Assembly (NCBI RefSeq): GCF_019218755.1
Contig: NZ_JAHUWZ010000009.1
Span: 62,001-126,000, forward strand
Length of the DNA stretch: 64,000 nt
Source: Acidovorax sp. sif1233
GTDB lineage: Bacteria; Pseudomonadota; Gammaproteobacteria; Burkholderiales; Burkholderiaceae_C
Direction of reading: 5' to 3'
In this document: piece after piece, positions 57,375-64,000 of the stretch
Numbering within the stretch: position 1 is the stretch's first letter
Layout of the letters: each line of letters opens with the position of its first letter
The notes under the pieces: generated by a model
Told to the model about the DNA's origin: nothing
What the model saw: the letters and a program-made list of their open reading frames with translations, nothing else
Database searches by the model: none
Made by a program: the position numbers and the translations under genes

Positions 57375-57415
57375 AAAGAAAAACCCTTGCATATCAAAGA
57401 CCTGCAAGGGTTTTT
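57375..57415 (-). terminator. Terminator between the two tRNA triplets
   Basis: A perfect 13-bp stem (57379-57391 with 57403-57415), 11-base loop, followed on the minus strand by TTTTTCTTTGG. Ends the upstream triplet only 20 bases before the downstream Ala gene. Confidence 0.88.
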
Positions 57416-57418
57416 GAC

Positions 57419-57495
57419 TGGCGGAGTGGACGGGACTCGAACCCGCGACCCCCGGCGTGACAGGCCGGTATTCTAACCAACTGAACTACCACTCC
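57419..57495 (-). tRNA. tRNA-Asp (GUC), copy 2
   Basis: Identical in sequence to the copy at 57044-57120 as far as can be read. Confidence 0.96.
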
Positions 57496-57547
57496 TGGCA
57501 GGCAGCTTTTCGCTTGCATCTCTCAATACAAGCCAAGCGCTACAACT

Positions 57548-57623
57548 TGGCGACCCTACGGGGATTCGAACCCCGGTACTCACCGTGAAAGGGTGATGTC
57601 CTAGGCCTCTAGACGATAGGGTC
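57548..57623 (-). tRNA. tRNA-Glu (UUC), copy 2
   Basis: Identical in sequence to the copy at 57173-57248 as far as can be read. The spacer to the Asp gene differs by a few bases from that of copy 1. Confidence 0.96.
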
Positions 57624-57653
57624 AAAACCTTGGAACTAACCGACAACAAACTT

Positions 57654-57729
<76 letters not shown>

Positions 57730-57794
57730 ACTGAATGACTCGAAACACACTGTGTTTGTTGTCATCATCTGAGCCTTGAATTATAGACAGATTT

Positions 57795-59222
57795 TTAGCG
57801 GTTTCGCAAACGCGCTACAACTTTTTCACGTCCGACCAATTCCAGCACGGCATCGACCGACGGGGTGTGGGCCGTGCCCACGGTCAGAACCCGCGCAGGC
57901 ATGGCCAGTTGCGGCATTTTCAGTCCCTGGCTGGCAAGCACCTGCTTGAATGCAGCGCTGATGGAAGCCTTGTCCCATTCGCAGGCGGCCAGCGCATCGG
58001 CCAGCGCATCGAGCGCCGGGGCAATGGCTTCGGTGACGTGCTGTGCGCGCTCGGCATCCACCGGGGTCACGTCACCGTAAAACACCTGGGCCCAGTTGGC
58101 GAGCGCCACCGTCGTGTCGCACCGGTCCTTGAACAGCGCGCAGATCCGCGCGAGCCGGCCGTCGGCCAGTGCCTGGGCCGCAATACCGCGCTGCTGCAAC
58201 TGCGGCGCCACCAGCGCGGCCAGCGCATCGTCGGCCATGGCCTTCAGGTGCTGGGCGTTCACCCAGCGCAGCTTGGCCTCGTCGAACTGGGCTGCGCTGC
58301 GGCCCAGGTGGTCCAGGTTGAACCATTCCAGGAACTGCGCGCGGCTGAATATCTCGTCGTCGCCGTGGCTCCAGCCCAGGCGCGCCAGGTAGTTGACCAT
58401 GGCGTCGGGCAGGTAGCCCTCATCGCGGTACTGCGTGACGGGCTTGGCGCCATTGCGCTTGCTCATCTTCTCGCCCTGCTCGTTCAGCACGGTGGGCAGG
58501 TGGGCATACACCGGCGGTTCCTTGCCCAGGGCGCGGAAGATGTTGATCTGGCGCGGCGTGTTGTTCACATGGTCGTCGCCACGGATCACGTGGGTGATCT
58601 CCATGTCGATATCGTCCACCACGACGCAGAAGTTATAGGTAGGCGTGCCGTCGGGGCGCGCAATCACCAGGTCGTCGAGCTCGTCGTTGCTGATCTCGAT
58701 GCGGCCCTTGACCTTGTCGTCCCATGCCACCACGCCGCCTTGCGGGTTCTTGAAGCGCAGCACGGGCTGGACGCCTTGCGGCACGGGCGGCAGGGTCTTG
58801 CCGGCCTCGGGGCGCCAGGTGCCGTCATACCGGGGTTTTTCCTTGGCGGCCATCTGCTTCTCGCGCAAGGCATCCAGCTCGGCCACGCTCATGTAGCAGG
58901 AGTACACATGGCCCGCCGCCTGCAGGTCGGCCAGCACCGCCTTGTAGCGGTCCATGCGCTGCATCTGATAGAACGGCCCCTCGTCGTGGTCCAGGCCCAG
59001 CCAGCGCATGCCCTCGATGATCACATCCACGGCGGCCTGGCTGGAACGCTCGAGGTCGGTGTCTTCAATGCGCAGGATGAAATCCCCGCCCGTCGCCCGC
59101 GCGAAGGCCCAGGGATAAAGGGCCGAACGGATGTTGCCCAGGTGGATGAAGCCCGTCGGTGACGGGGCGAAGCGGGTGCGCACGCGGGCCGTGCTGGAAG
59201 CAATGGTGGATGTTTCAGTCAT
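57795..59222 (-). CDS. gltX: Glutamyl-tRNA synthetase
   Basis: The 475-residue product has the class I HIGH-equivalent motif ([12 protein letters not shown], residues 19-30) and KMSKR (252-256), with the Glu-specific EDTDLERS and [14 protein letters not shown]. It charges tRNA-Glu; two genes for that tRNA lie directly downstream. The start gives a normal N-terminus slightly longer than in E. coli. purF lies 129 bases upstream on the same strand. Confidence 0.97.
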   Translation of the reverse strand: MTETSTIASSTARVRTRFAPSPTGFIHLGNIRSALYPWAFARATGGDFILRIEDTDLERSSQAAVDVIIEGMRWLGLDHDEGPFYQMQRMDRYKAVLADLQAAGHVYSCYMSVAELDALREKQMAAKEKPRYDGTWRPEAGKTLPPVPQGVQPVLRFKNPQGGVVAWDDKVKGRIEISNDELDDLVIARPDGTPTYNFCVVVDDIDMEITHVIRGDDHVNNTPRQINIFRALGKEPPVYAHLPTVLNEQGEKMSKRNGAKPVTQYRDEGYLPDAMVNYLARLGWSHGDDEIFSRAQFLEWFNLDHLGRSAAQFDEAKLRWVNAQHLKAMADDALAALVAPQLQQRGIAAQALADGRLARICALFKDRCDTTVALANWAQVFYGDVTPVDAERAQHVTEAIAPALDALADALAACEWDKASISAAFKQVLASQGLKMPQLAMPARVLTVGTAHTPSVDAVLELVGREKVVARLRNR

Positions 59223-59350
59223 GTCAATAAGTTCTGGCCCCTCTCGGGGCCAGTATCAAGATTCAGTCCGTCCGAAGGCAGGGGCGCCAGGCCGCGCCCC
59301 TGCCTCGGTACCCGGCAATTCAGGGCAGGGCACGAGGCGCCCTCCCCCCG

Positions 59351-60856
59351 TCACGCCTCCTGCGCGTTCGGAAGCGCCAGGCGGGAAGTATCCTCCTCGC
59401 CCTCTTCCGTGCCCACGCGCCCCTCGTTCAGGCGGGCGATGTCGGCGGCGGTGATATCCCCCGTGACGTACACGCCGTCAAAGCACGATGCATCAAACCC
59501 CACGATGGACGCATTGAGCGAGCCCACGGCCTTCTTCATGCCATCCACATCCTGGTAGATCAGCGCATCGCAGCCGATGGCCTGGCGGATCTCTTCGACC
59601 GTGCGGCCGTGTGCCACGAGCTCGCTGCTGGTGGGCATGTCGATGCCGTACACGTTCGGGTAGCGCACCGGCGGGGCGGCGCTGGCCAGGTACACCTTGC
59701 GGGCGCCAGCGTCGCGCGCCATCTGCACGATTTCGCGGCTGGTGGTGCCGCGCACGATGGAATCATCCACCAGCAGCACATTGCGGCCCTTGAACTCGCT
59801 GGCGATCACATTGAGCTTCTGGCGCACGGACTTCTTGCGCACGCCCTGCCCCGGCATGATGAAGGTGCGGCCGACGTAGCGGTTCTTGACGAAACCTTCA
59901 CGGTACGGAATACCCAAAAGGTGCGCCAGCTGTGTGGCGCTCGGACGGCTCGACTCGGGGATCGGGATGATCACGTCGATCTCATTGGGCGGCACGGTGG
60001 ACACCACGCGCTTGGCCAGCGCTTCGCCGAGGTTCAGGCGGGCCTGGTAGACCGAAATCCCGTCGAGCACCGAGTCGGGACGCGCGAGGTACACGAACTC
60101 GAAGATGCACGGATTGAGCTGCGGGTTTTCCGCGCACTGGCTGGCATGCACCTTGCCATCGAGCGTGATGAAGATCGCCTCGCCAGGATCGATGTTGCGC
60201 TCGAACACATGCGAGGTGCCCTCCAGCGCCACCGACTCGCTGCCCACCATCACGGTGCCATCCTGGCTGCGCCCCATGGCCAGCGGGCGGATGCCATGCG
60301 GGTCACGAAAGGCCAGCAGGCCATGGCCGGCGATCAGCGCGATCACGGCGTAGGAGCCCTTGATGCGCTTGTGCACGGCTCGCACCGCCGTGAAGACGTC
60401 CTCGGGCTGCAGCGGCACGCCGCGGGTCGACCGCTCCAGCTCATGCGCGAACACGTTCAGCAGGACCTCGGAGTCGCTTTCGGTGTTCGTGTGCCGGTGG
60501 TCGGTCAGGAACAGTTCCGTGCGCAGCTCGCGGGCATTGGTCAGGTTGCCGTTGTGCACCAGCACGATGCCAAAGGGGGCGTTGACGTAGAACGGCTGGG
60601 CTTCTTCCTCGCTGTAGGCGTTGCCTGCGGTCGGATAGCGCACCTGGCCCAGGCCCACATTGCCCGGCAGCGCCCGCATGTTGCGGGTGCGAAACACATC
60701 GCGCACCATGCCCTTGGCCTTGTGCATGAAGAATTTGCGGCCCTGCTGGGTCACGATGCCCGCTGCGTCCTGGCCGCGGTGCTGCAGGAGCAGCAATGCG
60801 TCATAGATCAGCTGATTGACGGGCGCTGGACTGACGACGCCGACGATTCCACACAT
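59351..60856 (-). CDS. purF: Amidophosphoribosyltransferase
   Basis: The 501-residue product starts MCGIVGVVSP, with the glutaminase nucleophile Cys exposed after Met removal, and has GLGQVRYPTAGNAYSEEEAQP-type glutamine-site residues and the PRPP loop VLLVDDSIVRGTTSREIV. It makes phosphoribosylamine, the first committed step of purine synthesis. No propeptide is present and the CxxC iron-sulfur features of the Bacillus type are absent. It follows cvpA as in E. coli. Confidence 0.97.
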   Translation of the reverse strand: MCGIVGVVSPAPVNQLIYDALLLLQHRGQDAAGIVTQQGRKFFMHKAKGMVRDVFRTRNMRALPGNVGLGQVRYPTAGNAYSEEEAQPFYVNAPFGIVLVHNGNLTNARELRTELFLTDHRHTNTESDSEVLLNVFAHELERSTRGVPLQPEDVFTAVRAVHKRIKGSYAVIALIAGHGLLAFRDPHGIRPLAMGRSQDGTVMVGSESVALEGTSHVFERNIDPGEAIFITLDGKVHASQCAENPQLNPCIFEFVYLARPDSVLDGISVYQARLNLGEALAKRVVSTVPPNEIDVIIPIPESSRPSATQLAHLLGIPYREGFVKNRYVGRTFIMPGQGVRKKSVRQKLNVIASEFKGRNVLLVDDSIVRGTTSREIVQMARDAGARKVYLASAAPPVRYPNVYGIDMPTSSELVAHGRTVEEIRQAIGCDALIYQDVDGMKKAVGSLNASIVGFDASCFDGVYVTGDITAADIARLNEGRVGTEEGEEDTSRLALPNAQEA

Positions 60857-60934
60857 AGTTGTATTCCATCCGTTTGCGGGAACAGCCCCGCGGCAACCTC
60901 GCAGCAGCAGCTTCTGGCCACTGCCGCATCGATA

Positions 60935-61423
60935 TCAAGAAGGCAGATGCCTTCCAAATTCTTCCGGCAACGCCGGTTTCAAGCCCTTGAGCACTTCGGC
61001 AAGCAACGGTGCCCCCTGCGACTCCTGCCACCACGGCGCTTCTCGCAGGGGCGTGAGTCCGGCCACCACGGCCACCGCCAGCAGCAGCATCGCCCCCCGC
61101 AGCACTCCGAAAACGGCCCCCAGCGTGCGATCCGCCGGACGCAGGCCGATGGAGTCCACCAGCTTCTTGATCAGCCAGGTCACGAACCCGCAGGCAAATA
61201 CCGACGCGACAAACACCACCACGAAACCCGCCGCATAGCGCAGGGAGCCCGCCGATTCGCCCATGGGCAGCACCGCCGCCATGTCCTCGGCAAACCACTG
61301 CGCCACGAAGAACGACACCACCCACCCCAGCAGGGACAGCACCTCGAACACCAGACCGCGCCAGGCGCCAATCAGCATCGATACCAGCAGCACCACCACG
61401 AAAATCCAGTCCAGGGCAGCCAC
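60935..61423 (-). CDS. cvpA: CvpA family inner-membrane protein
   Basis: The 162-residue product has four membrane helices with the CvpA opening (LDWIFVVVLLVSMLIGAWRGLVFEVLSLLGWV) and SIGLRPADRTLGAVFGVLRG. CvpA is required for colicin V production and contributes to envelope stress tolerance in enterics; its molecular role is unsettled. The dedD-cvpA-purF order is conserved. Confidence 0.94.
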   Translation of the reverse strand: MAALDWIFVVVLLVSMLIGAWRGLVFEVLSLLGWVVSFFVAQWFAEDMAAVLPMGESAGSLRYAAGFVVVFVASVFACGFVTWLIKKLVDSIGLRPADRTLGAVFGVLRGAMLLLAVAVVAGLTPLREAPWWQESQGAPLLAEVLKGLKPALPEEFGRHLPS

Positions 61424-61447
61424 GGATACGCTCAGCCTGGGCGCGCC

Positions 61448-62275
61448 TTACAGCGACAGCACGGACGCGGACAGGTCCAGCGCCTTGATCCGGGCTGCCG
61501 CCTTGTCGGCTTCGGCACGGTCGGCGAACGGCCCCACGCGAACCCGCGTGCGTTTTCCGTCCTTGGTATCCACCACCTGGGTATAGGTTTTCATGCCGGC
61601 GCGCTCCACCTTGGTGCGCGCTTCGCGGGCCTTGTCCGCGTCCGCGAAGGCACCGACCTGCACGATGAACCGGTTTTCATCGGCCTTGGCGGCAGCATCC
61701 GCGGATTCCGCCGGGCGGCCTTCCAGCAAGGCACGGGCGCGCGCAGCGTCGTCCGGACGCGGTACTGCGGGCTTGTGTTCAGGCACGGGTTTGGGCTCAG
61801 GCCTGGGTTCGGGCTTTGCTTCCGGCTTGGCAGGCGTGACCGCCGCGGCCGGCCTGGATGCCGCGGGGCGCGACCCCTGCACCAGTTCCTCGCCCTCCGT
61901 CAGGCCATTGCCGGCCACGTTGCCACGTGCGGGGGGGGCCGGACGCTGGGCAGGCGCCTCCGCAGCCGTGGGTGTCGCAGGCCTGGGCGCTGGCGCTTCG
62001 GCCACGGGCCCGGGCACCACCAGGGGAGCGACCTTGTTGCGGTCCGGAATTTCGATGGGAATGTCCACCGGAATCGGGCGGGGCTGCGTGTCGAACAGCA
62101 TCGGAAATCCGATCACCCCGATCAGCACCAGGACGGCCGCGCCGATCAGCCGGTGGCGGGCACGCCGGCGCATCACTTCGATGCTCTCGGCCTGCGGGGT
62201 GCGCGGACGCTTGGACGGCTTTTCGGCCTGAGGTTGCTCACTGTGACCGGGCCACCGAAACTTGAAAAATGCCAT
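61448..62275 (-). CDS. dedD: SPOR-domain protein, DedD-like
   Basis: The 275-residue product from the ATG at 62275 (MAFFKFRWPGHSEQPQAEK) has a short cytoplasmic part, a membrane helix (LIGAAVLVLIGVIGFPMLF), a long Pro/Ala periplasmic linker and a C-terminal SPOR domain (NRFIVQVGAFADADKAREAR, VGPFADRAEADKA). SPOR domains bind denuded peptidoglycan at the division site. The longer frame to 62338 overlaps folC and is disfavoured. Confidence 0.92.
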   Translation of the reverse strand: MAFFKFRWPGHSEQPQAEKPSKRPRTPQAESIEVMRRRARHRLIGAAVLVLIGVIGFPMLFDTQPRPIPVDIPIEIPDRNKVAPLVVPGPVAEAPAPRPATPTAAEAPAQRPAPPARGNVAGNGLTEGEELVQGSRPAASRPAAAVTPAKPEAKPEPRPEPKPVPEHKPAVPRPDDAARARALLEGRPAESADAAAKADENRFIVQVGAFADADKAREARTKVERAGMKTYTQVVDTKDGKRTRVRVGPFADRAEADKAAARIKALDLSASVLSL

Positions 62276-62297
62276 GGAGTAACGACTCGTGCGGACC

Positions 62298-63623
62298 TTA
62301 TGCGCCCAGATGTTTGGCGTGCAGGCGAGGTGTTCCATTGATCAGCACACCGCCCACCGTGTAAAACGAGCCAAAGACCACGATTCTATCAGCGGGGTCC
62401 GCCGCGGCGACTGCCGCCTGCAGGGCATCCATGGGGTCCGGGTGCAAGGTCGAGGTGACGTCGCGGCGCCCGCCCGCCACCATCTGCACGGCATTCCATT
62501 TCTGCTGCAGCACGGCGGCCGTCTCGGCCCGGGGCGTGGGCAGATTGGTGAAGTACCAGCGGTCGATCAGCGGCCCTACCTTGGCCAGCATGGGGGCCAG
62601 GTCCTTGTCGGCCATGGCCCCGAAGACCGCGTGGGTCGTGGGAAAGAAGCCCATGGCGTCCAGATTGGCCGTGAGCGCGGCCACGGAGTGCGGGTTGTGC
62701 GCCACGTCCAGCACCAGCGTGGGCTGGCCAGGCACGATCTGGAACCGTCCCGGCAACTCCACCATGGCCAGGCCATTGCGCACCGCCTGGGCCGTCACCG
62801 GCAGGCGTTCGCGCAGGGCTTCCAGCGCGGCCAGCACGCCCGATGCATTGATCAGCTGGTTCGCGCCACGCAGCGATGGATAGGCCAGCCCCGCGTAGCG
62901 GCGGCCCCGGCCGGCCCAGTTCCACTGCAGCTTGTCACCCGAGAAATTGAAATCCTTGCCGAACCGCCACAGATCAGCCCCGATTTCGAGGGCGTGGTCG
63001 GCGATGCTCTGCGGCGCCATCGGGTCGCTCACGATCACCGGGCGCCCCGTGCGCATGATGCCGGCCTTTTCCCGGCCGATGCTCTCGCGGTCCGGCCCCA
63101 GGAACTCGGTGTGGTCGATGTCGATGCTGGTGATGACGGCGCAGTCGGCATCAATGATGTTGGTGGCATCCAGCCGCCCCCCGAGGCCCACTTCGAGGAT
63201 GGCCACATCCAGCCGGGAATGGCTCATCAGGCGCAGGATGGCCAGCGTGGTGAACTCGAAGTAAGTAAGGGAGACTTCATCGCCATTTTGGGTCCTGGCG
63301 CTTTCCACAGCTTCGAAATGTGCTATCAGGTCCGAAGCAGGAATGATCTCGCCATGCACACGGCACCGCTCCTCGAAATGCACGAGGTGGGGCGATGTGT
63401 ACACCCCCGTGCGGTAGCCCGCCTGCAGGGCCACGGCTTCCAGCATGGCGCAGGTGGAGCCTTTTCCATTGGTGCCCGCCACGGTGACCACGGGGCAGTC
63501 GAACCGCAAGGCCATCCGGCGCGCCACTTCACGGACGCGGTCCAGGCCCATCTCGATATTGCGGGGGTGAAGCTGTTCGCAGTGGCGAAGCCAGCCTTCC
63601 AGGGTGTGGATTTTGGTATGCAT
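62298..63623 (-). CDS. folC: Bifunctional folylpolyglutamate synthase / dihydrofolate synthase
   Basis: The 441-residue product has the Mur-ligase-like ATP loop VTVAGTNGKGSTCAML, EVGLGGRLDATN, TSIDIDHTEFLG and VLDVAHNPHSV. It adds glutamate residues to dihydropteroate and tetrahydrofolate. Position upstream of dedD-cvpA-purF matches the E. coli order. The ATG at 63623 is divergent from the arsC-like gene. Confidence 0.96.
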   Translation of the reverse strand: MHTKIHTLEGWLRHCEQLHPRNIEMGLDRVREVARRMALRFDCPVVTVAGTNGKGSTCAMLEAVALQAGYRTGVYTSPHLVHFEERCRVHGEIIPASDLIAHFEAVESARTQNGDEVSLTYFEFTTLAILRLMSHSRLDVAILEVGLGGRLDATNIIDADCAVITSIDIDHTEFLGPDRESIGREKAGIMRTGRPVIVSDPMAPQSIADHALEIGADLWRFGKDFNFSGDKLQWNWAGRGRRYAGLAYPSLRGANQLINASGVLAALEALRERLPVTAQAVRNGLAMVELPGRFQIVPGQPTLVLDVAHNPHSVAALTANLDAMGFFPTTHAVFGAMADKDLAPMLAKVGPLIDRWYFTNLPTPRAETAAVLQQKWNAVQMVAGGRRDVTSTLHPDPMDALQAAVAAADPADRIVVFGSFYTVGGVLINGTPRLHAKHLGA

Positions 63624-63671
63624 ACAGGGCGGGATTGTCGCCCAGGCCGCAATTGGCGGATGATGCGCGGC

Positions 63672-64000
63672 ATGACAACCTCACACATCACCGTCTACGG
63701 CATTCCCAACTGCGACACCGTCAAGAAATCCCGCGCCTGGTTCACGGAACAGGGGCTGGACTACGCGTTCCATGATTTCAAGAAACAGGGCGTTCCCGCC
63801 GCCCGCCTCCCCGGCTGGATGTTGGCCGTCGGCTGGGAGAAGCTGGTCAATCGCCAGGGAACCACCTGGCGCAAGCTGGACTCGAACGTCCAGGCAGCCG
63901 TGCAAGGCGAAGACAGCGCCAGTGCCCTGATGCAGGCCCAGCCTAGCGTGATCAAGCGCCCGGTGGTCGAGTGGCAGCAGGGCGGCAAGACCCACATCTC
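63672..64000 (+). CDS. ArsC/Spx-family (YffB-like) reductase-like protein, 3' end cut by window
   Basis: The visible 109 residues begin MTTSHITVYGIPNCDTVKKSRAWF, with a single Cys in the C-D-T-V-K-K loop typical of YffB/Spx-type thioredoxin-fold proteins, and continue to VGWEKLVNRQGTTWRKLD and IKRPVVEW. The lack of CxxC and of the arsenate-binding Arg set argues against a true arsenate reductase. Members interact with glutathione or RNA polymerase in other groups; the role here is unknown. ATGs at 63660 and 63663 are other start choices. No stop is reached before the window end. Confidence 0.85.
   Translation, partial: MTTSHITVYGIPNCDTVKKSRAWFTEQGLDYAFHDFKKQGVPAARLPGWMLAVGWEKLVNRQGTTWRKLDSNVQAAVQGEDSASALMQAQPSVIKRPVVEWQQGGKTHI

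Noticed and set aside
63672..64000. Arsenate reductase function for the ArsC-like gene
   Set aside because: Only the Cys of the active loop is present and the sequence fits the YffB/Spx-like branch, so an arsenate role is not supported.

Overview
The window looks like a chromosome segment of a GC-rich betaproteobacterium of the family Comamonadaceae, most likely Acidovorax or a close relative. This is inferred from gene order, protein character, the tmRNA tag ANDERFALAA, poly-hydroxyalkanoate phasin and TRAP genes, and two families of short interspersed repeats. No database search was possible.

Bases 1-12620 are the integrase end of a prophage or phage-like integrative element inserted at the 3' end of the tmRNA gene (ssrA, minus strand, 12621-13007). 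Almost all genes run rightwards in tightly overlapping order: a 5'-cut coiled-coil protein, several small unknowns, a KTSC-domain protein, RdgC, a J-domain protein, a modular Ala/Pro-linked protein, a Lar-type restriction-alleviation protein, an adenine/N4-cytosine-type methyltransferase, a C5-cytosine-type methyltransferase, a Gp37/Gp68-family protein, an excisionase-like protein and a tyrosine integrase. The left end of the element lies outside the window.

Bases 13000-28000 are core chromosome. On the minus strand lie ompA, ubiG, gph and ssrA. On the plus strand lies the gyrA-serC-pheA-tyrA-aroA/cmk-rpsA-ihfB-lapA-lapB-comEA array, which joins DNA topology, serine and aromatic amino-acid synthesis, translation and envelope biogenesis. 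AroA and Cmk are one fused protein, and no hisC lies between pheA and tyrA.

Bases 28000-52000 are transport and metabolism: a complete Mrp-type Na+/H+ antiporter operon (AB fusion, C, D, E, F, G); a fused 5-oxoprolinase/hydantoinase gene with a MarR-like regulator, divergent from a TRAP transporter (dctPQM); then crcB, a LOG-family protein, an MFS exporter, rmuC, a 2-hydroxyacid dehydrogenase, an NhaD-like antiporter, pncB, a thioesterase and an HDAC-like deacetylase.

Bases 52000-64000 hold a phasin with a PhaR-like operator pair, an iron-binding protein with a Fur-box-like site, a short-chain dehydrogenase with a LiuR-like palindrome, a divergent GNAT/LysR pair, two tandem tRNA Ala-Glu-Asp triplets, gltX, and the conserved purF-cvpA-dedD-folC block. 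A partial ArsC/Spx-like gene runs off the right edge.

The most unusual signal is a family of about 40-60 bp hairpin repeats (family A). They act as probable terminators between genes but also occur inside reading frames (aroA, crcB and a prophage gene). A second C-rich family (family B) sits inside operons.
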